Shown: positions 27,650 through 36,703 of the stretch, in pieces
How the letters are laid out: every line of letters begins with the position of its first letter
Position numbering within the stretch: position 1 is the first letter of the stretch
NCBI GenBank assembly: GCA_030065635.1
Contig: JASJDJ010000006.1
Coordinates: forward strand, 22,517 to 86,516
Origin: Xenococcaceae cyanobacterium MO_188.B32
GTDB taxonomy: Bacteria; Cyanobacteriota; Cyanobacteriia; Cyanobacteriales; Xenococcaceae
Length of the DNA stretch: 64,000 nucleotides
Direction: 5' to 3'
The notes under the pieces: generated by a model
Database searches by the model: none
The model's input: only the letters and a program-made list of their open reading frames with translations
What the model was told of the DNA's origin: nothing
Made by a program: the position numbers and the translations under genes

Positions 27650-27871
27650 TTGTTGATTTACAACAGAATCAAGCGCAATGGCAATATAGATAAAACCTCT
27701 GACCCAAAGTCTAAAATTCAGCAAGCGAACGGCAACCCTTTAGCAGATATTGCTGGTAAGTTTGGGGGAAAATTTTGGTTAGAAACCCAGTTAGAAATAG
27801 AACGTTCTCGTAAAATAGATAAAGAAGAAACCAATAAGCTTCTAGATACTAAATCGAACAAGCAAGATTAA
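27650..27871 (+). CDS. VapB-like antitoxin (short or N-terminally altered)
   Basis: This 73-residue frame starts at TTG (27650) and overlaps the start of the downstream PIN toxin by one base (TAATG), the typical layout of a toxin-antitoxin pair. The C-terminal half (NPLADIAGKFGGKFWLETQLEIERSRK) looks like an antitoxin tail that wraps the toxin. The first 25 residues are poor in character and lie next to a transposon-like palindrome, so the DNA-binding N-terminus may be lost or replaced. Confidence 0.6.
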   Translation: MLIYNRIKRNGNIDKTSDPKSKIQQANGNPLADIAGKFGGKFWLETQLEIERSRKIDKEETNKLLDTKSNKQD

Positions 27872-28293
27872 TGTATCTATTAGATACTAGTGTTGTTAGT
27901 AATTTTTTGGACGAAAGACGTTACTATCCTCAACTAACAGCCAGAATTATAAACCAACCACCCGAACAGATATTTATTAGTATCATTACTGTTGAAGAGA
28001 TATTACAGGGTGCTTTAGCTTCCATACAAAAAGCGAAACGAACACCTTCTGTAACCAAAGCCTATCAATATTTTGAAGACTTGTTTGCTGCACTTCATCG
28101 CTTTCAAATTTTGTCTTACACGTCAGAAGCAGAAAATATTTATCAATCGCTTCCTGCCAAAAGCAAAAGAATAGGGACGCAGGATTGTCGGATTGCGGCG
28201 ATCGCCCATGTTAATGAATTTACTGTCGTTACAGTTAATGTTAAAGATTTTGTCAGTATTGGTCTCACTGAGGTAGAAGATTGGACGAGATAG
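27871..28293 (+). CDS. VapC-like PIN-domain toxin RNase
   Basis: A 140-residue PIN protein. Acidic active-site residues are visible in MYLLDTSVVS (Asp5), TVEEILQG (Glu42/43), TQDCRIAAIA (Asp) and VNVKDFV (Asp near residue 130), the set used to bind Mg for RNA cleavage. Genetic coupling to the upstream short gene supports a type II toxin-antitoxin system. The RNA target is unknown. All catalytic positions appear intact. Confidence 0.88.
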   Translation: MYLLDTSVVSNFLDERRYYPQLTARIINQPPEQIFISIITVEEILQGALASIQKAKRTPSVTKAYQYFEDLFAALHRFQILSYTSEAENIYQSLPAKSKRIGTQDCRIAAIAHVNEFTVVTVNVKDFVSIGLTEVEDWTR

Positions 28294-28388
28294 CGATCGC
28301 TTTTAAGCTCGATTACTATTTATTAGGGTTAGGGTTCCACAATTCTATTATTTTCTACATTCTGAGAGGATACACAACTAGCCAGAGA

Positions 28389-28448
28389 GATCGCTTTATC
28401 TAAAAGTCCTAAGTGCGATCGATCGCCCTACCTAAAAATTCTAAGTGC
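28389..28448. repeat. HIP1-cored 28-bp repeat, two tandem copies
   Basis: Two 28-bp units of the form GATCGCYYTAYCTAAAARTY(C/T)TAAGTGC lie at 28389-28416 and 28421-28448 (32-bp period). A third copy lies at 29864-29891. They flank the second VapBC-like module. Confidence 0.7.
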
Positions 28449-28461
28449 CATCCTAAAGAGA

Positions 28462-28887
28462 TTACGCAACCAGATGAATCCAGGTAATAGTATCTTTGAC
28501 ACTATTGAATAGTCTTTTATCTGAAGTATAAAATTTAGCGTCAAACCTTTCTGCTAAAGCTAGGTAATGAGCGTCATAAGCAGCACGAAGATTAAGATTT
28601 TTTGCCAAGGTAAAAGCCCTTTCGTGCAAAGCTCGATCGCCATACAAGATAATGCCTAAATTCAAAGCCTCTTTTAATAACTGTTCTGCTTCTTCTAATG
28701 AAATTTGCCCTGCCAAACTCAGACGATGAAAAACATTGGTAACTTCGTAGCAGTATATTGTAGGAGCAATAATTTGATTACCTGCACTTTTCCACTGTCT
28801 CCATAAATTACTATAGGAGATTACATCAGGAGGATCGGACAGCAGATGCACTGTAAAGTTAGCATCAACACAAATAATTTCTGGCAT
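28462..28887 (-). CDS. PIN-domain toxin (VapC-like), second module
   Basis: A 141-residue PIN protein with acidic residues in CVDANFTVHLL (Asp8), YCYEVTNVFHR (Glu48), AAYDAHYLALAE (Asp100) and FYTSDKRLFN (Asp119/120), the expected metal-binding quartet. It overlaps the upstream gene by one base (28887), so the two are translationally coupled. Predicted Mg-dependent RNase neutralised by that neighbour. Confidence 0.88.
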   Translation of the reverse strand: MPEIICVDANFTVHLLSDPPDVISYSNLWRQWKSAGNQIIAPTIYCYEVTNVFHRLSLAGQISLEEAEQLLKEALNLGIILYGDRALHERAFTLAKNLNLRAAYDAHYLALAERFDAKFYTSDKRLFNSVKDTITWIHLVA

Positions 28888-29327
28888 TACTGTTCCTGGT
28901 GCATTTGCGAGGGGCGAGATCGCTCGTTAGGAAAACAAGCTTGCATTAGTTGTTCGTCCCTTTCTTCTCGCATCTGATGGATAATTTCAGTTACGGATGG
29001 CTTAAAAGGTTTTCCACCAGTACGCGCATGAATTTCTTTTCTTCGTGCTTCAATTCGTTCTAGAGTTTCTTCCCAATTAGATTCAGGGGCTAATTTTTCC
29101 TGTAAGAGATTTGTTTCTTCTAAAAATTCTCGATCGCTCACAGATATTTCTGTTTGAATCTCGCGATCTTCAGCCATTGCTTGTAATTGTGTTTCTAAAT
29201 CGCGATCGCTATTTGATTTAAGATATTTTGTTCGACTTTTAATAAATAGTAAAAAGTCTAATACTTCTTTTATCAAATAATCGGGAGCTTGTTCTATTTC
29301 TCGAATAAGTTGTTCTTTTTCATTCAT
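28887..29327 (-). CDS. Antitoxin: DUF2281-like N-terminus fused to a VapB-like tail
   Basis: This 146-residue protein begins with MNEKEQLIREIEQAPDYLIK followed by EVLDFLLFIKSR, the pattern of DUF2281-type antitoxins. The second half (ARRKEIHARTGGKPFKPSVT) resembles the C-terminus of another VapB-type protein. The linker (residues 40-95) is acidic. It is the partner of the PIN toxin at 28462. The composite form could be a fusion of two antitoxins and is longer than the usual 70-90 residues. Confidence 0.72.
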   Translation of the reverse strand: MNEKEQLIREIEQAPDYLIKEVLDFLLFIKSRTKYLKSNSDRDLETQLQAMAEDREIQTEISVSDREFLEETNLLQEKLAPESNWEETLERIEARRKEIHARTGGKPFKPSVTEIIHQMREERDEQLMQACFPNERSRPSQMHQEQ

Positions 29328-29392
29328 AAACTACGATAAGAATAGTGACTATAAAAGCAATTAAGAATAATTTGCCATACTCGTACAATGGA

Positions 29393-29686
29393 TTAATTAA
29401 ACGAAAATACCGATCGCCCTACTGCTACAACAAAACCACCTACAGCCGTAACTAGAACTCCAATCAATGTCCAGATTTGTGCTTTCTGTGAGCCTTTGAT
29501 TTCTTTGATATCTTCAGAACGAGCATCAAGTAACGTCTCCACCTTAGTTAATCTCAGATTGATATCTGTAACGTCCTTCTGGATATTGTCTAACTTTTGT
29601 TCAAATTTATTTTCAATGTTGTCTAGCTTTCGATCTAACTTGTTGAGAATTTCTTTGAGGTCAGATTCAATTTGTATATTGCTCAT
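29393..29686 (-). CDS. Coiled-coil protein with C-terminal membrane anchor
   Basis: The 97-residue protein has a heptad-patterned coiled coil over residues 8-68 (LNKLDRKLDNIENKFEQKLD and on) and one membrane segment at the C-terminus (AQIWTLIGVLVTAVGGFVVAVG). Similar small proteins are common in cyanobacterial accessory regions; function is unknown. It lies 66 bp upstream of the antitoxin gene on the same strand. The form recalls small phage hemolysin/holin-like XhlA proteins, but this is only resemblance. Confidence 0.7.
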   Translation of the reverse strand: MSNIQIESDLKEILNKLDRKLDNIENKFEQKLDNIQKDVTDINLRLTKVETLLDARSEDIKEIKGSQKAQIWTLIGVLVTAVGGFVVAVGRSVFSFN

Positions 29687-29800
29687 TGCTATAATCTGAA
29701 TAAGTTTTTAACTAAGCGAACATCCCCTCATGATTGGCGAGTGCGGGAAGGAGAGCTTTGAAGCCATAGGAATCGGCTTTGAATACAGAGTTTAAACTTT

Positions 29801-29820
29801 TAGAGGATGTCTGAAAAGTC
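29801..29820. repeat. Possible insertion-sequence end
   Basis: The bases GAGGATGTCTGAAAAGTC at about 29802-29819 resemble terminal repeats seen on cyanobacterial insertion sequences. No transposase is attached, and no partner end was found nearby. Weak evidence. Confidence 0.25.
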
Positions 29821-29857
29821 AAAATAATTGCGATCGCTATTTTTGATTTTACTCTTT

Positions 29858-30250
29858 CTAAGCGATCGCCCTACCTAAAAGTCCTAAATGCGATCGATTT
29901 ATAAAGCGATCGCCTTTTTGTTTAGTCTTCACCGAAGAGCGATCGCCCTTTTGCTCACCTCCGTTTTGTTCGGGAAAACTTTCGTCACCATAAATAACTT
30001 CTTTCTGTTCTAATCCTCGGATTATTTTTTTTAGGTTATCTGCTATTGGTAGATTAGTTTCTATCTGCCTATCCCAACCATTAGCTCTTGCATTTTCAAT
30101 TAACTTTTCTGTCTCTTCTAGACGTTTTTTATGCACATCTAAAAACTCCATAGTGGTGCGAAGATGAGAGCAGGTTAAACAAGGACTTCCTTGAACTGGA
30201 CAACTTTGAGTAACAGGTAAACCACGCCGATCTAAGACTAGTCCAATCAT
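29858..30250 (-). pseudogene. C-terminal fragment of a site-specific recombinase/integrase-like protein
   Basis: The 130-residue frame has an ATG at 30250, but its content matches the tail of large cyanobacterial integrase-type proteins: a cysteine motif (CPVQGSPCLTCSHLRTT), a helical segment (RLEETEKLIENARANGWDRQ) and NLKKIIRGLE. The catalytic domain is absent, so this is a remnant. The last 25 residues (KGDRFINRSHLGLLGRAIA) are encoded by HIP1-cored repeats that have overrun the original end. It fits the accessory nature of this patch. Confidence 0.6.
29864..29891. repeat. HIP1-cored 28-bp repeat, third copy
   Basis: GATCGCCCTACCTAAAAGTC and the following eight bases match the units at 28389-28448 with few changes. 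Here the repeat is read through by the recombinase fragment. Confidence 0.65.
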
Positions 30251-30305
30251 CTTGACAAGAGCATTTATGCTTAGAACTTATCCATCTTAGTTTAATGTCA
30301 ATTCT

Positions 30306-32531
30306 TTATTTTCTGACAATGCTGTTGCCTCGATCGACATAACCAGCAACTTTCTCTCTAACTTCTGGATTATAAAGCCGTAGATAATTCCAATAATTAC
30401 TAAAAACTCCTTCTACATAATCTTTGGTTTCGGGAAAAGGAATTTGCTCGACAAATAAATCGGGGTCTTTAAAGCTGTATCTTTTCTTCCAGCGAGAAAC
30501 ATTCCCCGTCCCTGCATTATAACTAGCGATCGCCAGTAAAGAATTATTATTATATCTTTGGTGATTGTGAGCCAAATACCAAGTTCCAATGGTGATATTA
30601 TCTTCTGGTTTAGTTAAAGTATAATCTGCCAAATCTATCTGTTGGGCAACCCAGGTGGCTGTATTCGGTAAAATCTGCATCAAACCAACTGCGCCAGCCC
30701 AAGAACTAACTTCTGGAGCAAAACTAGATTCTTTTCGCATCACCGAAACTATCAGTAAAGGATTAATTTGCTGCTGTCGAGAATTGTGGGTAATTGCCTG
30801 ATGGTAAGGAAAAGGAAATAGTCCATACCAGTAAGCGGAATTTTTTCGGAGCAATTGCCATTCCTGTTGTTCTTGAGGGCTTTCTCGTCGGGCTAAATCC
30901 CAAATTTGCTTAATTCCTGCTGAAGGTTCTCCTAATCTAAGTAATAATAAACCTTCGAGAAATTGCTCTTGCACGGTTAGTTCTTGAGGAGCGATAATTT
31001 CTGATTGTAATATCGTCCAAGCATCTTGATATTGACCTAAAAGAAATAATTCTTGGAGAAGTTCTGAACCTACAGGTAAAAGAGAATTAGCAGGAGGAAG
31101 CTGTAAACTAAAATTTAACTGACTTACATTAGTAAAACTGCCCACATTCCAACCCAAAGCTAGAGCAGAACGCCAAGCATAATAGGATTGAGGAGCATGA
31201 GCTATGGTTTTTTCAAAAGCAGCCTTAGCTTCTTCTAGCTTGCCTAGTTGGGTTGCCCACTTCCCTGCCCAAAAAGTTGCTTTAGGTAAAATATCTAAAT
31301 TGAGATTATTCTCTAAAACTGGTTCTATCCATTGCCAAGCTTGGTTAGTCTTACCTGCCTTAGCTAGTTTTTGTGCCATTTTCCAGCGATAGTCAACCGT
31401 TGCTGCCGAGTGAGGATAATCTTGTAATAATTTATTTCTGGTTTGAGTTGCTAATTCTGGTTGTTTGAGAGCATCATAAATTACTGCTTTAGCCAGAAGA
31501 GCAGAAGGAGCGCGCTCGCTAAACTTCTCAATAACCATATCGAGATAGATCAAAGCTTCTTGTCCTCCAGAAATACTAGCCAAATACTGTAGGGCTAAAC
31601 CTGTTTCTCTAGCATCGTGAAACTCGGCGATTAATTTTTGATACCATTTTCTCGCATCAGAGATATTACCATTAAGATGAAATCCTCTCGCAGTTCGATA
31701 GAGATTACGGGGAGTCAGACGGGCAAAACGATAGGCATCAGCAGCTTTACGATGTTCCCCTTCTCGCCAATAACCAGAGGCGATCGCTTCCCAATCTTCG
31801 GTAGTTAATTGAGAGGGATATTCTAGTACCAAACGGTCTCTAATCGGATTGAGGTCGCCATCTCGACTGTATTTAGCCAACCACAACAATAATTCAAAAT
31901 GATCGGGTTGAGTAAGTAAAAGTTTTCGTGCCAGTTTTTGATTGAGGGGATGGTGAGGAAATTTTGTCGATAACTGGGGGAGGTTTCTGCCTTGAGATTG
32001 AGCTAACAGGAAAGAAGCATCAACCACTAGGGGAGAGTCAGGATATTGCTTAATTAAATTTTTGGCAACTTTTTGGGCTTCAATTTGTCGATCGCTTTGT
32101 TGATAAGCTCGAGCAGTTTTTAGCAGAATATGAGGAGCGAGTAAAGGATATTTTTTATCTAACCTGCGTAAATACTCCAAAGCAGCTTCTCCCTTATTTT
32201 GCCTCAATAAATCCACAGCCAAAAGATAACGGGCGCGATAACTATCCGTTGAATTTTTTTGAGCAGTAATTATCTCTTGTAGTTGGGTTACTCTTTGCGA
32301 AGGCGATCGCGATACTAGGGGTAAAATAGCTGAAGATGTGGGTTTTTTTGGTTGGTGAGTAAAGAAATAACTAAGAATACCTTTTTGACTTAATTCTTGC
32401 CCTTGAGGAGTAAATTTAACTATACCAATACCAGCCATAGCTATTAATATCAGTCCCGAACTCAGCCATAATCCAATCTTTTTATCTTGCCTGTTCTCTT
32501 CCTGTTGAGGCGGTAGTTTGTGTTTTAACAT
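30306..32531 (-). CDS. Lytic transglycosylase (Slt70-like) with TPR-like superhelix
   Basis: The 741-residue periplasmic enzyme has an N-terminal membrane anchor (about 22-42), a long alpha-helical TPR-like region (about 80-560) and a C-terminal SLT domain. The catalytic glutamate is about Glu601 in SVMRKESSFAPEV, followed by the diagnostic GAVGLMQILPNTA and IASYNAGTGNVSRW motifs. It cleaves the glycan strands of peptidoglycan without hydrolysis. Length fits Slt70. Monocistronic, divergent from the next gene. Confidence 0.94.
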   Translation of the reverse strand: MLKHKLPPQQEENRQDKKIGLWLSSGLILIAMAGIGIVKFTPQGQELSQKGILSYFFTHQPKKPTSSAILPLVSRSPSQRVTQLQEIITAQKNSTDSYRARYLLAVDLLRQNKGEAALEYLRRLDKKYPLLAPHILLKTARAYQQSDRQIEAQKVAKNLIKQYPDSPLVVDASFLLAQSQGRNLPQLSTKFPHHPLNQKLARKLLLTQPDHFELLLWLAKYSRDGDLNPIRDRLVLEYPSQLTTEDWEAIASGYWREGEHRKAADAYRFARLTPRNLYRTARGFHLNGNISDARKWYQKLIAEFHDARETGLALQYLASISGGQEALIYLDMVIEKFSERAPSALLAKAVIYDALKQPELATQTRNKLLQDYPHSAATVDYRWKMAQKLAKAGKTNQAWQWIEPVLENNLNLDILPKATFWAGKWATQLGKLEEAKAAFEKTIAHAPQSYYAWRSALALGWNVGSFTNVSQLNFSLQLPPANSLLPVGSELLQELFLLGQYQDAWTILQSEIIAPQELTVQEQFLEGLLLLRLGEPSAGIKQIWDLARRESPQEQQEWQLLRKNSAYWYGLFPFPYHQAITHNSRQQQINPLLIVSVMRKESSFAPEVSSWAGAVGLMQILPNTATWVAQQIDLADYTLTKPEDNITIGTWYLAHNHQRYNNNSLLAIASYNAGTGNVSRWKKRYSFKDPDLFVEQIPFPETKDYVEGVFSNYWNYLRLYNPEVREKVAGYVDRGNSIVRK

Positions 32532-32658
32532 CGCTAGTAATTAAGTAATTTGATAACAGTAAGCACTTACCACTGATAACTAATAACCGATCGCTGCAAT
32601 GGAACTAAGCTCAATTTTTCTCCGTCTTTGCTCATGAACAATACATCAAAAATAATCT

Positions 32659-33324
32659 ATGTTTCTTTCTAAATACTTTAAACCAGCTACTTCCTTAATT
32701 ACCGTTCTAACGATCGGTGCTAGTGGTATTATCCCTATGGTTAACTTAGCTCCTGTTTCTGCTCAACTTTTCCCTTCTGAGAACAGAACCCGTAGAACCG
32801 ATCGAAATCGTGTCTATTCAGTTATTCCTGAGGGTACACAAATTCCTGTGGAATTTGAAAAAGAGAAAATTTTGGTAACTAAAACAGAAACCGCACCTAT
32901 TACTCTAACCGTAGCAGCCAATATTAGAGACCGTTATCGCAATACTCTCATTCCCTATGGTGCTGAAATTTCTGGACAAATTGAACCAGCAGGAGAAGGT
33001 TCTCGCTTTGTTGCCGAAGAATTAATTTTTCCCGATGGTACATCCCAGTATATTAATGCTGATTCTAAAATCATTACCCGTACTGAAACCGTTAAAAGAG
33101 GGGCAGATACGGGAGACATTTTAACAGGTGCTGCTATTGGTGGTGCTGCTGCGGTAGTTTTAGGCGATCTCTTTGGCGATATCAACATTGAAGAAGTTCT
33201 TGGTGGTGCGGGAATAGGTGCTTTAGGGGGACTTTTACTAGGAGGGAAAGAAGTAGAGTTAATCTCGATCGACCCCGAAAGAGATTTAGATTTAACTCTA
33301 CAATCCGATCTAGCTTTGCGTTAG
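32659..33324 (+). CDS. Secreted protein with glycine-zipper segment (TrbI/VirB10-like in part)
   Basis: This 221-residue protein has a signal peptide (residues 1-35, ending near PVSAQ), a beta-rich middle domain (VIPEGTQIPVEFEKEKILV and RNTLIPYGAEISGQIEPAGEG) and a Gly/Ala-rich glycine-zipper stretch (about 155-200, GAAIGGAAAVVLGDLFGD). The middle resembles the outer-membrane-facing barrel of VirB10/TrbI proteins, without their other domains. Proteins of this kind are widespread in cyanobacteria and of unknown function; envelope location is likely. Confidence 0.72.
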   Translation: MFLSKYFKPATSLITVLTIGASGIIPMVNLAPVSAQLFPSENRTRRTDRNRVYSVIPEGTQIPVEFEKEKILVTKTETAPITLTVAANIRDRYRNTLIPYGAEISGQIEPAGEGSRFVAEELIFPDGTSQYINADSKIITRTETVKRGADTGDILTGAAIGGAAAVVLGDLFGDINIEEVLGGAGIGALGGLLLGGKEVELISIDPERDLDLTLQSDLALR

Positions 33325-33380
33325 AGCAATCGCCAATTATTTACTAGTCGTACTAGTTAAATTTATTCATCTACTTTTAT

Positions 33381-34442
33381 TTATTGTTCGGATAATTGAA
33401 AAATAAAAGTAACTAAATCCCCTTTTCCTAAGGAAATTCGATCGCCTGGACGTAGCCGATGGCGATTACCTACCAGCAGAGGACTATGATTGATGTAAGT
33501 CCCATTAGAACTACCTACATCTTCAATAAAGTAAGCATCTCCTTCTACTCGAATATCAGCATGAATGCGAGAGACAATATCTGAGTTGGCAAAACCAGAA
33601 ACATCGATATCTGGAGGAATTTGGCTATTGGGTTTACCGATATGAACTACTGCTAACCCAGGTGGAATATCTAAGAGCGTATTGGTCTGAACGTGTAAAA
33701 GTTTGGCATTTTGTAATTGTAATTGAGTAGCTGCACTCAAGCCAAAACTACCGAAATTCTCTGTTGGTGGTTCAGACATGACTCTCTTGGGTTCTGTTGA
33801 AGAAACGGATAATGGTAATTCTATTTCTACTTCTTCTTGTTGAGCTACATCTTCTTGCTCTTGTGGGAAAGATGGCGCAGAGGAAAATAGTTCTTCTGCT
33901 GATTCAGTTTGACCTGAGGAGGCGGAAGTTTCACCGTCAATGGAATTAGCCAGATTTAATAAATCTTCTGCTTCAGATATCTCTGGTAATTCTTCTATTT
34001 CTTCTTTGGCTGATTCTTCAACTTCCCAAGGATTGTGAACCTCAAATTGAGCTTGTTCTGGCTCTTTTTCCTCTATTGCTTCTTCTTGCCAAGAAATTGT
34101 TTCCAAGGATTGAGTTTCCAAGGGTGTAACCGGGGAATTTTCTTCATCCCAGGGACTTTGAAAAGGAGAAGACATGGTTTCAGTTGGGACAGATGGTAAT
34201 GACTCTGTATCCTCCGTGTCAGTAAGTTCTGGATATGCTTCTAAGTTTTCAGACATATCTATTCCAGGCTCGATCGTTTCTACCTGCAAATTAAAACCGC
34301 ACTGACCGCAAAAAGTAGCATCAGTTTGTACCGACGCACCACAATTAGGGCAAGTCGTTGTTTGGGGTAAAGGGGTATAGCAATTTTCGCATTGTGTAGA
34401 ACCATCTGGATTATGATGATTGCAATTTGGACAGATAATCAT
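33381..34442 (-). CDS. FHA-domain protein with N-terminal zinc ribbons
   Basis: The 353-residue protein begins with two CxxC zinc ribbons (CPNCNHHNPDGSTQCENC, then CPNCGAS and FCGQCG). A long acidic low-complexity linker (about 70-230) follows. The C-terminal FHA domain (about 260-345) contains SRIHADIRVEGDAYFIEDVG and SSNGTYINHSPL, the phosphothreonine-binding signature. FHA domains read Ser/Thr kinase signals, so the protein is probably a phospho-dependent adaptor. No kinase is adjacent. Confidence 0.88.
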   Translation of the reverse strand: MIICPNCNHHNPDGSTQCENCYTPLPQTTTCPNCGASVQTDATFCGQCGFNLQVETIEPGIDMSENLEAYPELTDTEDTESLPSVPTETMSSPFQSPWDEENSPVTPLETQSLETISWQEEAIEEKEPEQAQFEVHNPWEVEESAKEEIEELPEISEAEDLLNLANSIDGETSASSGQTESAEELFSSAPSFPQEQEDVAQQEEVEIELPLSVSSTEPKRVMSEPPTENFGSFGLSAATQLQLQNAKLLHVQTNTLLDIPPGLAVVHIGKPNSQIPPDIDVSGFANSDIVSRIHADIRVEGDAYFIEDVGSSNGTYINHSPLLVGNRHRLRPGDRISLGKGDLVTFIFQLSEQ

Positions 34443-34532
34443 AGTATTTATAAGTAAACATATTTTTGTTATCGGTTTAGCTTCTTAGGAATGAAAACTC
34501 AAGACAGTTGTTTAGATTTTTTTCGTTTAAAG

Positions 34533-35267
34533 TTAACTTGCCATTTGCTCTTTAATTTCTACACCAGCAGAAGAATCTAATAGCCACCAAAGTTCATTCT
34601 GGGGTTGAATTAGACGGGCTGGATAAGTTTCGGCATCTGCTTGAGTTGCAAAAACTTGTTTGAGAGCAGGACGTTTGTTTTCTCCAGCGACTAAAAAGAT
34701 AACGCAACGAGCATGATTAATGAGAGGAGCAGTAAAAGTAAGACGGGGTTGTCCGTCTTTGTTGCCCACCGTTACCAAACTGTCTTGGACTTTTAATGCT
34801 TCTGTATGGGGAAATAGAGAAGCTGTATGTCCATCATCTCCCATACCTAACAAAATGACATCGAAAATGGGAAAATCACTTTCGGAAATTTGAAAATATT
34901 GACGTATTTCTTGTTCGTAGTTTTGGGCATCTAGTTGGGGATTTTTTGCTCCTGTTGGCATGGGATGAACGTTAGCTGCGGGGATATCGACTTTGTCTAA
35001 CCAAGCTTGACGAGCCATTTTTTGATTACTGTCGGCATGCTCCGCAGCTACATATCGCTCATCGCCCCAAAACACTTGAATTTGTTGCCAGGGTAAAGAT
35101 CGATCGGCTAAGGCTTCGTATATAGGCTTAGGAGTGCTTCCCCCCGCAAGAGCAATGGTACATTTTCCTCGTGTGGCGAGCGCCGTGTTGATTTTTGTTA
35201 ACACTAATTCGAGAGACCGCTGGACTAAAGCTGACTTATCTGGGAGAATTTCAACAAATTTTTTCAT
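34533..35267 (-). CDS. pgl: 6-phosphogluconolactonase
   Basis: Pgl hydrolyses 6-phosphogluconolactone in the oxidative pentose phosphate pathway, the main dark NADPH source in cyanobacteria. The 244-residue protein carries the family motifs LAGGSTPKPIYEAL (about 41-54), VFWGDERYV (65-73) and ILLGMGDDGHTASLFPHT (about 138-155) with the catalytic histidine. Length and start are normal. It is 90 bp after the FHA gene start and independent. Confidence 0.94.
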   Translation of the reverse strand: MKKFVEILPDKSALVQRSLELVLTKINTALATRGKCTIALAGGSTPKPIYEALADRSLPWQQIQVFWGDERYVAAEHADSNQKMARQAWLDKVDIPAANVHPMPTGAKNPQLDAQNYEQEIRQYFQISESDFPIFDVILLGMGDDGHTASLFPHTEALKVQDSLVTVGNKDGQPRLTFTAPLINHARCVIFLVAGENKRPALKQVFATQADAETYPARLIQPQNELWWLLDSSAGVEIKEQMAS

Positions 35268-35548
35268 TGTCGGGTTAATAAAGATACCATTTTGTAGATT
35301 CTAAAAGCAAAAAACTCCGATCGAGATAAAACTTAAGCATATATTTGTCAGCGTTACTCCGCCCGAAAATGAACGGAACAAATAAACTCCCGAGTAAATC
35401 TTAGTCGAACCTATTCCGCCTTCACTATTAGACGAGTTAACAAGAGCAAGTTAAACTGATCGGAAAACTAATCAAACTAGATTGCTATTTTTAATTTGTG
35501 TTTTAGAATATTTCCCGAATATAAATACATAAAATCTAAGGAAAAATA

Positions 35549-36358
35549 ATGAATACTTCGACAATATCTCCCTTTACTTGTTTAGCTCTCAAGTTAATTG
35601 GTGTAATCTTAATACTTTCTTCTCTTTTAGACTACTTTACTCTAGCAATCCCTTTTCAACCTCTTAATGCAGAGTGGCAAATTAATTTTACCGGTCAAAT
35701 TGTCGATCGGGGGATTGTTCCCATGGTGGGCATCGCTTTTTTGTTAGTTGGTTATTGGATTGAAGTGAGTGTTGGTAATAAAAAACCTTCTTTCGATCTG
35801 AGACTACCAGTATTTATTCTTGCTAGTTTTATGGGATTGATTTTTTTGCTTTTAGTACCGCTTCATCTTAATAATTTGCGAGAAGCTCAATCTACTGCTA
35901 TTAGCCAAATCAACCAGGGTGCAGGAGAAGCAGAAAACCGTATCAAAACTCAATTTGACCAACTCAATACTCTTTCTCAAGACCCCCAACGCCTACAACA
36001 ACTAGATACTCGGATCGAAGAAATAGATGCAGCAATTAATAGTGGTCAAGTTCAAGGACAAACACTCAAGGCAGAACAACTACAAAATTTGACTCAAACC
36101 AAACAACAACTCCAAAATTTCCGCGAATTAGCTAAAAATCCAGAAGCTTTAGAAGCAAGACTAACTGAACTACAAACTCAACTCAGAGATCAAAAATTAG
36201 AAAGAGAAAATCGGGCAAAAACAGAAGCTTTAAAGCAAGGAATTCGGACTGGTTTGAGTAGTTTAATGCTGGCAGTTGGGTATATTGCCATTGGTTGGCT
36301 CGGTCTCAAAAAAATGGGTAAACCTCCTGTCAGTAACAAAAAAGCTGCCGTTCGGTAG
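35549..36358 (+). CDS. HpsJ-like membrane protein
   Basis: The 269-residue protein has three N-terminal membrane segments (about 12-32, 52-68 and 85-105), a long coiled-coil/Gln-rich periplasmic region (about 110-220) and a fourth membrane segment near the C-terminus (GLSSLMLAVGYIAIGWLGL). This layout matches HpsJ family proteins, first described in hormogonium polysaccharide genes of filamentous cyanobacteria but present in unicellular ones too. No other hps genes are nearby. Function likely envelope-related. Confidence 0.75.
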   Translation: MNTSTISPFTCLALKLIGVILILSSLLDYFTLAIPFQPLNAEWQINFTGQIVDRGIVPMVGIAFLLVGYWIEVSVGNKKPSFDLRLPVFILASFMGLIFLLLVPLHLNNLREAQSTAISQINQGAGEAENRIKTQFDQLNTLSQDPQRLQQLDTRIEEIDAAINSGQVQGQTLKAEQLQNLTQTKQQLQNFRELAKNPEALEARLTELQTQLRDQKLERENRAKTEALKQGIRTGLSSLMLAVGYIAIGWLGLKKMGKPPVSNKKAAVR

Positions 36359-36703
36359 TATCCAAGGTAAAAACCTACATTTTGAAAAGATTGGAGCTTT
36401 CTTGCTATTAGCTGTTAGCTTTCAAGAGTCTAATAGCTAATAACTTTAATAATTAAAAACTACTAATTCCGAACTCCGAACTCAATTTATATACTTTTAT
36501 TAACCAAGACCAACCCTTACAAGGTAAAATATGACACATAACGTTACTCTATGAGCAAAATTGAATAACTGCTTTGAACAACTAAAATATAACTCTATCG
36601 ATCGAGATAGAGATTTTTGTATCAAAGACATGACATATTGGTTGGCGATATTAAACACTATAGTAAGTATCGAGCAGAATATTTAATTTTAGATTCATTT
36701 ACA

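Noticed and set aside
27871..29327. A new defence system in the PIN-gene patch
   Set aside because: All genes fit ordinary VapBC-type modules plus debris; no nuclease-helicase, reverse transcriptase or NTPase sensor gene is present.
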